DNA from: Chamaecyparis obtusa
Taxonomy: Eukaryota > Streptophyta > Pinopsida > Cupressales > Cupressaceae
Assembly (NCBI GenBank): GCA_027943335.1
Contig: BSBK01002802.1
Coordinates: 248,001 to 312,000 of the forward strand
Direction: 5' to 3'
DNA length: 64,000 nt
Shown here: piece by piece, positions 47,687 through 60,600 of the stretch
Position numbering within the stretch: the first letter of the stretch is position 1
Layout of the letters: every line of letters begins with the position of its first letter
Notes under the pieces: generated by a model
The model's database searches: none
Told to the model about the DNA's origin: nothing
Seen by the model: the letters and a program-made list of their open reading frames with translations, nothing else
Position numbers and translations under genes: made by a program

Positions 47687-48985
47687 TATTGGAAATTTTC
47701 CAGCAAGCCAGTGTTGATTGTATGTTTGCCATTGATGACAATATATGGTAAGCAACGTGCATTGAAGTCTTATGTAGAGAATCTTGAGCATATGTTTCTT
47801 AGATATTTTATTAGCATAATATCATAGATGTAGAGGTTGATTCTGAGTGTAGATAGTTGTGCAATTGTTTATATTAGTAGTGTTCCTGACAGTGTTATAG
47901 GTAGAGTTTTGTATGAGATTCTCAGTATGGTTATGATGGAGCCTTGCGTGTTTATATTTGTGTTGTGGACATATTTTTAGAGCTATGTTGATGGCCACAG
48001 AGTTATTTTTCTAGTACAAGTTGAGTTATGATGTTTCTATTTTCCAGTTACAATTTCCTGAGATTGTTTGATGGAGCCGACATTGTTTATATTATTTTAG
48101 TAGTTGCACCTAGATCATTTTGATATGCATTTTTGGTTTCATGTTTGGAGATGAGTTAAGAATGTTTGGTTAAAAGCACATAATGTATTTCAGCATGAGA
48201 ATAAAGTTTTAGTTAGTTTGGTGGAGCCGACTGTGTGAAGCGATGCGTCTACTCATATTGAGTTGTGTGGTCCTTTTTGTGTTGCGTGCTTGGTTTAGCT
48301 ATTGGATATGTTATTGAAGAGTTATATTGTTTCTCTATTATGATTTCAAGGAACTTATAACAGGCCAACTTGATTATATCATTTGGAGAAAGATACTTAT
48401 AGCCAGTCAGTTGTGATTGCTAAGTGTGATCGAGAGAGAAGAGAAGAAGATGTGAGAATGCACTGAGACAGCTAATCATCAGTTGAAGATCTATGTGAAG
48501 AAGAAAAGAGTATATGCTATTCATTGGAATTGATCAAGATAGTAGATCTACTTTCCAGTTTACTAAGATCCATATATAGTGTGTATCTATTATGCAGAAG
48601 GTTGCAGCCTTCACCATTTGAGCGGTGTGCTCCCGGACAATGTGTCCTCACCTCTAACAAGGTTATTTGTAAAAGACTCCTAACAGGGTCCAACCCTTGA
48701 CCAAGTCATTGTACTTCATGCATTGTAAAGATCAACTCCTAATGGGGTTGTAAGATCTTCTAACATGAATCATTATACTCTAGTGTAGTTTATAGTGGGT
48801 GCTAATTCCCATCAGGGTTTTTACCTATTTGGGTTTCCCCGTAACCAAAATTGTGGTGTTGTGTTAAGTGTTATCATATTGTGTATGTGCTTAATGTTAT
48901 TCTGTAATTAATTAGATAAAGAATTGAATCTTTTAGATAACTGATTCACCCCCCCCTCAGTTATCTCTTGGGACTATTCCTAACA
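47687..48985 (+). repeat. 3' LTR of the copia element
   Basis: 1299 bp. The first dinucleotide is TA where the partner has TG. Ends CTATTCCTAACA, followed by TTATA (48986-48990). Preceded by the polypurine tract. Confidence 0.93.
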
Positions 48986-48990
48986 TTATA

Positions 48991-51900
48991 CACTTTAATA
49001 ATTAAAGTATATTGGAAAGAGGAATATATGAGATTCCTATTCTAATTAATGCAACCTATAATATCGCAATCCTATGTATCAATTAAAACATGAATATTGC
49101 TAAGTACTCTCCTCAAAGGAGAGTGGGTTCTTGGGATTATATTCTTTTTTTGAAAAATATTGAGGTTGTTGACTGTATGTAATAAAAAATTTAAATGATG
49201 GCTATATTGAATAATTCTATAGAATGTAGTATATAGAACAAAAAAATATAAAAATAGTAAAATAGATCTAGAATGTAAACATAGAGAAGAACCTAGAATT
49301 AAAATTTGGAGTTTATTATGATAGATAGAAGCATTGAGGATACATTTTTTAAAGTGATGAATGCTCAAGAGATAACAAAAAATGAGATCAAGAGTCTCCA
49401 CACATCTATTTCCTAGAAACTAGGGAAAAACTAGTAGGACATGGGTGTTGGTCACCTATGTCTTGAAGTTTTCATCTATTTGAAGTATAAGACTATTCTT
49501 CATGGTCTAGTTTTCTTATTTGTAACTTCTTATTGTTAGATCTAAACCTAGACAAAAAAAAATAGGCAAAATGATTGTTTCATATAGGAGCTTACCTTTT
49601 TCAAATCTTGTGTTAGTGTTCCCACTTCTATTATAGAAATGATGAGATAAAGTGTGTGCCCTCACAAATATATAGGCTAAATAAATGATAAATGCTATAA
49701 ATGACAAATTTTCCTTTGGTATGAAACTATCTCAAGTAATATTGCATTAAGGATTGATTGTGATAATCATGAAAATGGTCTCTTATAATCTTCAATATAT
49801 GATTTAGGTTGTAACAATGACAACCAATATGACGAGAAAATGGGTTTTATTATTTTTAACATTGAATATTTATTCTAAAATAAAAATAATTTTTCTTAGA
49901 TATATGAAGAAAATTAAAAATTATAGTTATCTAGATATATTATCTAACGATATATTCATTTAGATTTTGGAATCCAAAACTATCAAGATAATTCATCTTA
50001 CTTAAACAAATATCTAGTTTCACTATTTGTTTGGCCCAACTCCTTTCCCCATTTTTTCACCCCATCATTGTTATTTTGACCAAGAGGAGAAATGCTATAG
50101 ATGTTACATGAGTAAGAGTGTCACTTTCATTTTTTTAGGATTTAGGATGCACTTCTGCTAAATGAGAAATGAGGTGAATGAGATTTTGGCATGCCATTAA
50201 CTCTCAAAATAATAAAAGACAAAATATTATGGGAATGACATAAGAGTTTGTATATATCAAAATTTTAGTCAAGATTCAAATATATACTATGTACTAAAGG
50301 AAAAAGAAAGGGGAGGTAGGATGGGTGAAAAGAGATAGTACAATGGATAAAAAAATACTAAATGAGATAATACTAAGAAGCATAAATAAGAAATAGAATC
50401 AAATCATAATCAAAGATAAAAATAAGATAAATAAATTAAAATATATAAATATCTAATCGAAAAGAAAAATTCATAGCAAATCCCTGATAAGTCATGTTTA
50501 CCAAATCTTTCATTAGATTTATTATCACCCTAATATCTATTTATAGAGGATGGTTATATATACATAAATTTACCTAGATTAAAGAAGTATGAGATAATCA
50601 TTTATATAAATTTAAATAAATATAGTTACAATAATTAAAAAATGATACTTATCTTGATAATTATAGATAAGAAAGATAATGTGCTAGATGTTACTAACTC
50701 ATCCACTTTGAAAGATATATATACAAGCATCTCTATGAAAATATATCATATTTTATAAAATAACTATTTGTCATTATGGCTCACCTCTATATCCATAGAC
50801 TTGACCTTTACAAGTGTAGAACTAATTTTTTTATGAACTTAATCTATTATGCATGGGCTTGATATGAGAAAATTTAGCTTGATTCAACTCACTTGCATTT
50901 TTCTTAGTATCTAAGTTTATTTAAGGACAATTGGTGCTTATGAGAAGCTTAGAGAATCATCTAAAACTTGCGAAGGACATGTTTTGAGTTAGACTCTCAA
51001 CAAATCAGCTTTCCAGATCCAAACTATTGAATTAAGGAAAACAAGCAATCATGTTGTAGATATAGGATGAACTAGCATCATTAAGTGCTAAATTATTTTT
51101 AAGCACTATCAAAAATTAAATTATAGAATTCCACTAGAACCCTTTTCAAATAAGTGAATTAATATTCATAAATACAATATAACCAAGCACAAAATAAGCA
51201 CAATGCATAATAATTCAAATCACAACAACTAATAAAGTGGACAACTAATTATAAAGTAGTCAACAATAAATAATCAAAAACATTAAAATTTAAAAGTGAA
51301 GTGGTCTAATATGCTATTGTAGAAGTGGTTTAAGTTAGGTCTATATCTATAGATTTGATACAAGGTGATGAAAATATGTTAGTGACAAGGAATACAAATT
51401 TGGGGATTAGTGACTGGGTGAAAAAGATATTTGATGTCATAAGAAAATTGCATGTAGAATAATTTCACTTATAAGCTAGTTATTACATTTATGACACTCT
51501 AATCAAAGGATTCCCAAAACATATGAGGAAATATATAGATATATAATTTTCATGGTTACAAATATATCATTTGCATCAATTAAATGATTGATTCAAATCA
51601 TAAAAAAATATCTTTAATTTTTCCCAATCATATTGAGAATCCTTTTTTTTGCGCGAGGATTTATGACTATTAAAACAATATTATTTATTTGATATTTAAC
51701 CTTTTTAAATTTTCACTTATGATTTGGCAAAAAAAATCGACAATATTATTTTGTAAGAGGTTCATAATATTTGCATAAACCATGATAGTGATAGAGTGTA
51801 TGTTTAGATATAAATATATAGAAGACATTTTGCATCAATGTTTTATATCATAGTCCGTGATTCATCATTAGGAAGAGGTAAAACTATGCAATTGAATACT

Positions 51901-52130
51901 CTATCTAATTTTAAGTGTGCAAGAGGTTTTCTTTCATGGCTGGGTTCATGTGGTGTAATCCAAAATATCAATATAAAACTACCAATAGATATATCCAAAA
52001 GCACCCTCAATCTTAATTTGTTGATTTTCAACATTTTTTAGTCCTAAACGTAATATTGTTAAATCACAATTATTCACAAGATCAGCACTATTTTAAGTAC
52101 TTATCATAAAACACATACCTATATTTTACA
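48991..52130. other. Unit-2 intergenic sequence with a 1.1-kb private block
   Basis: It aligns with 30772-33040 of unit 1 except for about 49493-50627. That block has no counterpart there: unit 1 passes from TTTGAATTATAATATTA directly to TTACAATAATTAC near 31255. No gene or clear element ends were found in the block. Confidence 0.6.
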
Positions 52131-52364
52131 CAATGCGGCTAAGCTCCCTACAAAATGTACCCTTGACCAAATTTCAAAAAATGAAAAACACAACAGATTT
52201 TCGCAAAATTTTCACCATCTGTTCTTCATGATCTGCATATTTTGTAGTCAAAACCCACAAAAAAAATTGAAAAAAAATCACTATTTTTTAACAAATCTGA
52301 AAAAAAAAAAAAAATTGACATTTTTTTTTCTTTGATATATTTTATAAAGAACTTAACCACTGCC
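52131..52364. mobile_element. 234-bp MITE with 9-bp target duplication (Mutator-like)
   Basis: TATTTTACA lies on both sides (52122-52130 and 52365-52373). Unit 1 has a single uninterrupted TATTTTACA at 33039-33047. The terminal repeats are imperfect: G(C/T)GG(C/T)TAAG and the following 17 or so bases of the left end match the inverse complement of the right end. There is no coding capacity; the interior is A/T runs. The 9-bp duplication is the usual size for Mutator-like elements, but that assignment is inferred from size alone. Confidence 0.85.
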
Positions 52365-52982
52365 TATTTTACATACTTAAATTTCTAGATTGACTAAAAC
52401 TTCTAATAATATGTGATAATGTCAATCGTATTTAACTAATATTTCTCCTTCTCTATAACTTCTTTTTGGAGGGGGGACATATACGATAAATATTACCAAT
52501 TTACATGTACATATTGCTTGGTGCAAGTATAGGAGAGGACTCTCAGACCAACTAGTAAAAACTTTCCAATGAAAAATGGTAAAGGTTATGACAACTACTC
52601 AAAGATCTTAAGCACCCAAGCGCAAACCACACACAAAAATGGTAAATATTTGTCATATTTTGAGAAAGTAAATAAAATATGTGTTGGTCATGGTTGGATG
52701 TAAACAATGATACAACAGAATGAGCCTGTCCTTAGTGCTCATAAGGATGCCAAACAACAAATTTCTCTGTCTTCAACTCCAAAATTGTATATCCTGCCAC
52801 ATTTAAGTCGCATATTCTGTTGGGCTTGCTGTAAAGAAGATTTCTTAGGCCAGCAGATAAAAATGGCTAGAAATATGTTGAAAACAGCTATAGAATTCCC
52901 TTTCAGGCCAACTTTGAAACACAAAAACGAGGCAAACAACTCTTTCAAATGTCTATTAATGCACTTAGAAACACCCACCAAT

Positions 52983-54665
52983 ATGGCTTCATTAATTGTG
53001 TTGAGATCAGTTGCATTTCTGTGTGCTTTTGCTGCCATAGCCAACGCAGCTAATTCTAATGATTCCATACAACCTCCTATAGGAAACACGTAAATAGATT
53101 TTGTTTTTAAGGGTTTTTATTGTTAGTATATATTCAGTTAAGTTTATACTAATCAATAGTATAACTTATACATTTAGTTTGTCTAATTGAAATTATGTTT
53201 GTTCCTTGTTTAGATTGTTTATCACACTAAAAGGCAGAGGCGTGCAAGTTTACAAGTGTGATCAAAACCTTTCATATAGTCTTGATCATGCCAGTGCAGA
53301 TTTGTATGAATGGATTGATTTTACATATTCCAATCCAAGAGGTCACCATTATTTCCTTCCTTATGCTGATGGACAAGGAGGCAAGCCCACCTGGTCATAT
53401 TTTGATCGGCAGAATACGACTACCAGTACAGTCACAGGTCAGTGACAGCTAAACCAAAACTCTTCAATTAAAAGAATGGGTTTTCACAGCCCATCATAAT
53501 CTGAAACTAATAAATTGTGTGAGAATATAATGAATTGAATTGTATGAATTTGTATGTGTAATCCATTTAGATTGACATCTTCATTATTTAATTTAATGAT
53601 TGAATAGTTTTTCGTTCATCTTAATGATGGTTTATGAAGTGGGATACGTAATGTTGATTCAAAAATTCATATACGATTAAATCTAGAACCAAGAAATGAA
53701 ACCTTAAAATGTACATTAGTATAATTGTTAATCTTCATGTGAAGAAGATATTACTATGATGAATCAATGTTATGGCATTTGACATAGGAGTAGGAGTAGA
53801 TTTAAGAGCGATTGAAGAATGATTGATTAGTTGTGGCTTTTGCAGGAAAAGTGATTGGAAGAAAAGAAGAGTTAGACACAACTCCAGATCTATTACTGCA
53901 AGCAACCTCTCATAGTGGCCCTGGTACCTTTGATAAGATCTCCTATATCTCACGATCCAGGAGCAAAGGTGGTAATATTCCACAAATAGGTTGCAATAAT
54001 ACAGGAGAATTCATTCAAGTATATTATGAAGCATTTTATAGTTTTTACATGAGAGAGATGAGCCACTCTTTCAATTCCAAATACAGATGTACCTATAAAG
54101 AGCTACTTTGGTCAAGGCATGCAAATATACTCCTTCAATGGATCTGCATGGACCCAAAAAAATGTTTCAGCTGAATTGTCATCAATTCCAGGACAAGAGG
54201 TCATTGGAAGACATTATTTCCTTAGTGAGCCAGATCTTGATGGAGGGCAACCCACATGGGAGACATTCATGCCCTACAGTAGGGTAACTGCCAAGCTTCA
54301 AAGTCGAGAAGAAGTCGATCCAAATTCTATTCCGTGGCTTTCTTTGCAAGCTACAAGTCATATGGGAAGCATGTAAGTTTTTTAGCAATTTTTATTTATT
54401 TATTTAAAATTAAAATTATGTCATCATAAATTTATGGAATTAGGAGGTCTGGTTTTCTACTTAATTTTAACATTAAATAGGTGTTATTATTTGACTTTGA
54501 TATTTTATTGTTAAATTTTGTTGTAGATATTTATTGGCCTCTGTCTCTTACGTGCAAAGAGTTTTTACAAATGGAGGAAAACCTCCTGAAAATATTGATG
54601 TAGTACAAATTGGAGATATCTACGAGTCTCCATATACTGCAATATATTGGTTTTATGCACCCTAA
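52983..54665 (+). pseudogene. Secreted two-domain DUF3455-like protein, copy 2 (frameshifted)
   Basis: Exons are 52983-53089, 53214-53437, 53846-54372 and 54527-54665, with GT/AG introns at the same places as copy 1 plus intron 3. The signal peptide MASLIVLRSVAFLCAFAAIA is kept. Domain 1: GRGVQVYKCD, HYFLPYADG, KPTWSYFD, LLLQATSHSGPGTFDKISYI. Domain 2: GQGMQIYSFNGSAWTQKN, GRHYFLSEPDLDGGQPTWE, IPWLSLQATSHMGS, then SVSYVQRVFTNGGKPPEN and YTAIYWFYAP. After ATGAG at 54058-54062 a 20-bp stretch present in copy 1 (34757-34781 region) is missing, shifting the frame between the domains. Each domain follows the DUF3455 scheme of a G-x-Q-x-Y start, a paired W, and a final QRV-T-GGK-P motif. An intact product would be about 340 residues and extracellular. 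A long in-frame extension upstream of 52983 exists but is not kept in copy 1, so it is treated as leader. Confidence 0.83.
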
Positions 54666-55026
54666 TGAGCTAAATGTAGAGTTATATGTTTAGTTTTGTG
54701 TTTTAAGAACTCTAGCATAACAATGATCCTTTAGGAAAATAAGATACAATGTTTGGTGAACTACACCATGTTGATCAATAATTGTAATATTTTATTATTT
54801 TTTGAAAAAATATTGAAAATCTGTTTCTTTTATGATAACTTTTAGTTGTATTTATTAATTTTTGATAAATATTGAATATTAAAAATATTAATAAATAAAA
54901 AATAATATTTTTAATTTTTTTTTATAGATAAAATATTTTAAAATAGATTTATTTCAAAAGAATTATTAACTTTTTAAAAATATATTCATTTTCAATAAGA
55001 TAAAATAATGTATTGTATAAGAAGAA

Positions 55027-58000
55027 CTATTTAAATTTTTTTAGAATTATCATTATAATGATTTCAAAATATTTAATCTAGAGAATTTGAACTTTGTTCA
55101 AAATTATAAGAAATTTACAATTTTAAAAAATGAATAACCAAAAAAGGAATGTATCAATTATACCATTCCATTAATTGTGTATTGGTAAAGATATCTTAAA
55201 TGCATCTATCTAAAAAAATGTATTATCAAGATTAAGATAAAAGATAAGATTTTTTGTGAACATGTTATTACACTCTACCTCTTGCTACCATTGTAGAATA
55301 TATCTAGACATGAATAATGATTATTTATCATTATCTACTTAAATCTTTGGGTGATTGTGTATTTTTATAATGAAACAAAATAACTTTTATATCACTTTTC
55401 CTTATTATCATATCCATATATTAGATAATGTTTATGAACACATTTATTTAAACTATAAGTAAATTTTATTATTAGCTTCTATTTAGTCATGTTAGATTAA
55501 TTAATATTAAAAAATTACAAATTAAAATTTATAATTTAAAAAATATCATTAATAATATTATTCGATATATATGTGTCTTTGTAATATATCTTTAAATGAA
55601 CTATAAAATAGATTAATTTTGAAAATAATGTATTTCTAGAAGAAAAAGAGTATGTTTAATTTGTTTTAATTTATTTTTGAGCTTTACTTAATCTAATAAT
55701 GTGCATATGATGAAAATCAAACGTCTTTCGTCATCTTAGCTTAGGTTGTGTGAATGAAAAATATGATAGCATCCTTTAAAATATACCTTTACTTGTCCTT
55801 AGCCAAACCTTAAGTCAAATCTATTTTTTTCTAATTTGTAAGATTAGGCTATGCAAATAGTCACCCAAAATAAAGAGGTCTAATTGAAAGCAAACTAATA
55901 AGAGAGAATGAATAGAACAAGAATAAATTATCTTTTCACCAAGAATGCAACAGGATCAATGATAGTATTTAGGAGACCCATTGGTCAAACATATCAAAGT
56001 GCAAACATAGGAAGGCATAAGATTATGAAAAGTGTCATAATCTTATGACATGATAATCAAGAAACAAATTATTACCCACATAAGATGGAAAAGTGAAAGA
56101 ACACAAGAACGAAGCAAACAACTACGTGCTAGAAAGATGCTAAACTAATGACCACTTAACTATCAATGCTTCTAGTTATCTATTGAGTGACTTCCCTCAA
56201 GGCGATGGCATGTCACTTGCTTCTAGTGCAACTCTAATGCTCTCAGACTCTATTGTGTAACCTCCTACGCTCCCCTTGAAAATAAACTTGCCTTTGATTT
56301 CAAAACCTCCTTATTATCCTTCTCCTACTAAAGGATTACATATGGCAGAATCCCACCAAATTTCACATTTTCTTGTACATATGTGGATGCTCCTTTGTGT
56401 GTTGATGGGCCTCCAATGTGATTTTCTCCTCACGCTTTCCTTTCAATGATCATTTTCATGATAATATCACTTGGAATATTGTTCATACAAGGATGAAAAG
56501 TATTATTTTCTTCATCTTCCCAACCTCATGCTTGTGTTGTGTGTAATAGACCAACTTTCTCTTCACCTAGGTTTGTTTATGTGAGATGCTGTCTTTTTTG
56601 GCATCTAGGTTATACGTGATCCCAATTCTCTTATTTGTATTTTTTATCAATATTTTATGTTATATTGATCCCTATATCATCCAACCTTTTAGAAGCATTT
56701 TTAAAGGTCATAATCACGGTAATTCTTTCTTACCTTAAAAAAACAAATGTTTAAAATTCAAAAAATAGTTTATGAGCATTTTTCTATTTAAGAACCTTGA
56801 AATTAGAAACATATATAGAACTAAAATTCTTAGAAAAGGGAGTTCATTTGGAAGGAAAGGGAATAGAAATTGGCATTAGAATAATGGAGGTCCCTTTGAG
56901 AAAAGAGAAAGAGAATCAATGTAAATTTTTTAATAAATATCAATGGAGTAATTTACGGATGACTATAGAAAGAATGATCTAAACTATAGGTTGAAAGTTT
57001 TTGGTTTGCCAAGGATTGGAAGGTGGTCAATCATTTAGAAATTAAAAGAAGTATCATTCTTCCAATTTTGAGTAGGCTTTCAATTTTAAAAAATATTTAA
57101 TTTGATATAGCCTTAGATTTGATAGTTAATCCTACTATCGAAACTCTTCCAAGGATGTAGTATTTAAAATGGAAAAGAGAAGTATTTCATCATAATTTTC
57201 GTATGGTTAATAAAATTAGAAGACTTTTACGATTAGCGTCATTAATATTCCTCTACAGGATTTTTAAGATAGACAACATTAACATTGTAATCCTAAGTTA
57301 TTTTCATGTGTCTCCATGATACTTGGAACTAGCACTTAGATACCTAGCATCATGTGTGATAAAAATATATAAGTAATTAAGTAGTCACCCTAGTAATTAA
57401 TTAATCATACATTAATTACTTAGATACCCTGTTACTTTATTATACTTAAATTAAAAATAGGAGTACAAGTTTCTATATTTAGATTGAGCTAATTATAGGG
57501 TCATATTGTCTCATTGCATATCTAATGAGGAAATTTATCATCCTCTAACTTAAACCTCACCTAGAGGTTTAGATCTAGGATTTTATTTGTATGCTTTTAT
57601 AAGCTTTGGAGAAGAGAATTTGTCACCCTCGTAGATTGATGAAATCTTGAGGAGAAAATTGGCCCTTTTGCCACCTCACTAAATTAGCACTCTTGTGAGC
57701 TAGGGTGATCAATTAATTATTCAATTTAAGAATTAAGTGAATGCAAGACTAAGTAAAAACAAAAATAACTCTACACTATGAACTGATAAAAATGTTTTCA
57801 TTATTGGAAGTAAAAGAGTAGGTCATTGAGAATACTTAAACAGAATGTGAGCTATGCTAACAATAAACAAAAAGATACATAATAACTAGATATGCCACTC
57901 CAATCTCCCAAAAAACAAGACTTATGATATGCCACTTCAATCTCCTCTTCAAACCAGAACACAAGACAGAGGGAAAAATTATTGGGCTAAGGGTTTAGAG

Positions 58001-59079
58001 GTCTACCAAATTCAAACCCTTGTTTTGGTGTTTCCACATCACAAATAGCCAAGATGTGATAGATATGATATTAGGTAACTGATAAATGATAAAGCAATAG
58101 AAATATAGAGCTATAAAAAGATCAAGATCTAAGATATCCCAATCAAAATGAAAGTATGGAAATAGATAGAGAAACACTCTCCTTCAAAACCAAGAAGCTA
58201 GAGCTTGGTGGAATGAAGGTGAGAATAAGCTAATTTAAGTGATAGAAATTGTTGGAGCAATGTGAGATGGTCAACAGGCTGTAGAGGTTGTTCATAAATG
58301 GTTAAAAAGTTGAAGAGAGTGTGAGACCTATTCAAATGAACAAGATCCTAAAGAGAGGGAAAATAAGGACAAAGATGAAGTTTAAACATGCCTTGCAGAT
58401 TCCCAACATCGGTGGTTGGTGCAAGGAGGTCTTACACTACCAAGAATATCAAGTGTAATGTCTCAATAGCCACCTGCAGGTCTGCAGATATGCAAGATAA
58501 CTATGTGCCATGTAGACATCTCTACAGTGTGCACCTACCCTAAACCAAATAGGTCACATGATCAAGAATCTGGACAATGGAGATGACAAGGTGGGTGGGG
58601 TCATATGGAGGCTTACATGGAATTTTGATACATGTGATGAATAATTAAACACTAGGTGTAATTTGCAACATTACATTTTCTCCCCACTTTAGTGAACATA
58701 TTATTAGTGCAATTTAACCTAGAGTACATAAATAAAACTTACTTGAGATGTGAAGATGAAGTAGAGTCCTTCATTTGCATGACTTTTTCCTCAAGGAAAA
58801 GACCTTAGCCTTCACGAGATCATATTGTAGCATGTAAGATGTAAAAAAACATGATAGATAAAATAGATTATGATATGGTGATTAGATACAGACCACAAGA
58901 TAGTGGTCACTAATATTACACCAGTATGGGTAGAAAAAAATGTTATGCTAGATAACTTTATAATAGGATAATTTTGATTGACTAATACAAATAGAAAAGA
59001 CTAGATAGTTGTATGATAGGGTCACTTTAGATCATGCCAGCACAATTAGAAAAGGCTACATAGTGTAAGGAAGAAAAGG
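55027..59079. other. Gene-free stretch
   Basis: No gene with recognisable motifs on either strand. The sequence is AT-rich with short unassigned frames (for example 56797-56982). No element ends or tandem repeats were found apart from short AT palindromes. Confidence 0.45.
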
Positions 59080-59768
59080 TGTGTAGGAACACTTCCTACG
59101 CTAATCTTGAGAGGAAGCTTATACAAATTTCAACTTAGTTATTACAAAGATTTCAAGAAACACATAAGAACATAAAGAAAATAACAATAAAAACATAACA
59201 TAGTGATTTCTATGGGGTAAACCTTTATAGGATAAATACCCCAGACTCAAAAACCTGCATAATATATTATCAAATCAATGACCAATTACAACATAGTTAC
59301 AATGCAAGTTCTTATGAGAGTTTCACCTCAACTAAAGCTTGGAGGAACTTCAGAAGCATCCTAGTAACATCTCATCTTCAGAAAAAACCTCAATATAAAT
59401 ATCCTCCAACCCTTGATTTTATAGAATCCTCACAACCTCAAAATCATTAGTGGTTTAAAAACCATGTGTTAAACTTCCTTGACACATTTTGTCCATCCTT
59501 GACATGTGTTGCCCAAGATAGGCAAGAATCTAGGTAAAAAAAAGTTTCTCAAGTCCAAAGTCTTCTACTCTACTTTTGACCCTTACAACTGTCATAAAAT
59601 GTGTCATAGAATCTCTAAAAGTGGGCCTTCCTTAATTTACTATGGACAAGGCATCTTTTGAAAACTAATATTCTCATTTTCAAAGTACAGACAGGTAGAA
59701 AAATGTAAGCTACATTTATGGAACTATTTACAGAAAATTGAAAAGTTGAGACACATGTTTTCTCAACA
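59080..59768 (-). repeat. 3' LTR of a minus-strand copia relic
   Basis: On the minus strand it begins TGTTGAGAAAACATGTG directly after the purine run AAAAGTAGGAGAA (59769-59781), and ends near CCTACACA at about 59080. About 689 bp. No second LTR is present, since the 5' half of the element is lost. Confidence 0.7.
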
Positions 59769-59799
59769 TTCTCCTACTTTTCAAATACCTTGCAAGAGT

Positions 59800-60400
59800 G
59801 ATGGGATCCATACTAACATGAACTCAACTACTAGGGTTTGAGAGGCCCACAAATGTTGAACACCATTTAAACTTCTATGTTATCGGGCTTAGTTAATGAA
59901 TTAGAAAAATTCACCAAAGTTTATACCTTCTCTAGCTTTACCCTACCATCCTCAACCATATCTCTCAAAAAATGATACTATACATCAATGTACTTGGTCC
60001 TGGCATGAAATATTGGGTTCTTTTCTAGGTAGATTGCACTCTGACTATCACTAAAAATTATCATTGCACCTTGTTTGAACTCTATATCTGAACACAATCA
60101 TTTTAGCCAAATGGATTCCTTGTAGGCATGAGTATCTACCATACACTCTACATATGTAGTGGAAAAAGAAACTATAGCCTATCAATTTGTCATCCAACTA
60201 ATTGCACCACCATGTAATGTAAGCACATATGCACTGGTGGATCTTCTTCTAAAAACTTCACAAGCCCAGCCTAAATCCACATAGCCTTGAATATTTGAGG
60301 AATGTTCCTTTCCTATTCCATGAAAACACACACACTAATTTGAGGTACCCCACAAGTATCTAAAAACTCTTTTTACTACATCCAATGTGCTCTTCCTAGA
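59800..60400 (-). pseudogene. copia RNase H relic, minus strand
   Basis: Reading the minus strand from 60400 gives the end of a copia Pol with several stops. Motifs include VKRVFRYL, IQGYVDLGWAC, SAYVLTLHGGAISW, KESIWLK, MIIFSDSQSAIYLEKNPIFH, ARTKYIDV and YHFLRDMVEDGRVKLEKV. The order and spacing match copia RNase H. Upstream domains are absent, so the element is truncated at its 5' side near 60400. Confidence 0.82.
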
Positions 60401-60600
60401 TTATACATATAATGAGAAAGTATTGGAGTTGATGAGAAAATAACCCGCAACTCCCAAGAACACATGCATGCAAACACCTATCATAGAAAGAGAGAGAAGC
60501 AAGAGGATAGAGAGGCCTAAACACATGGATCTACGAGAGAGGGGAAATAATTGATGTGCAAAAACAAAAGTTGCAACAATGTATAATCTGTTATCAAAAA

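Larger units (their letters stand above)
38307..48985 (+). mobile_element. Ty1/copia retrotransposon, complete but decayed, with nested insertion
   Basis: The LTRs are 38307-39607 and 47687-48985. TTATA flanks both sides (38302-38306 and 48986-48990), and the paralogous site in unit 1 (around 30767) is uninterrupted. The primer-binding site TGGTATCAGAGC (initiator Met-tRNA type) is at 39610-39621 and the polypurine run AAAGGGGGAGATTA at about 47677-47688. Domain order gag, protease, integrase, RT, RNase H defines copia. Without the nested Ty3-type element it would be about 7.06 kb. LTR pairs differ by many C/T changes (about 10% by eye), so it is old. Confidence 0.95.
35358..55026 (+). repeat. 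Tandem segmental duplication, unit 2
   Basis: A direct copy of unit 1 (16922-35357). The right limit is where similarity to the end of unit 1 stops (ATTGTATAAGAAGAACT here, ATTGTAAAAAGAATGAAGTG there). Material private to unit 2: the copia element 38307-48985 with its nested insertion, 1.1 kb at about 49493-50627, the MITE 52131-52364 and one extra 58-bp repeat. It lacks the LINE block and the second TIR element. Confidence 0.93.

Noticed and set aside
52707..52982. An extended N-terminus for the DUF3455 gene copy 2
   Set aside because: The in-frame extension is not preserved in copy 1 and would bury the signal peptide that starts at 52983.
53206..53445. A separate single-exon 79-residue gene
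   Set aside because: It is exon 2 of the DUF3455 gene read into the intron; the splice sites and frame with exons 1 and 3 explain it.
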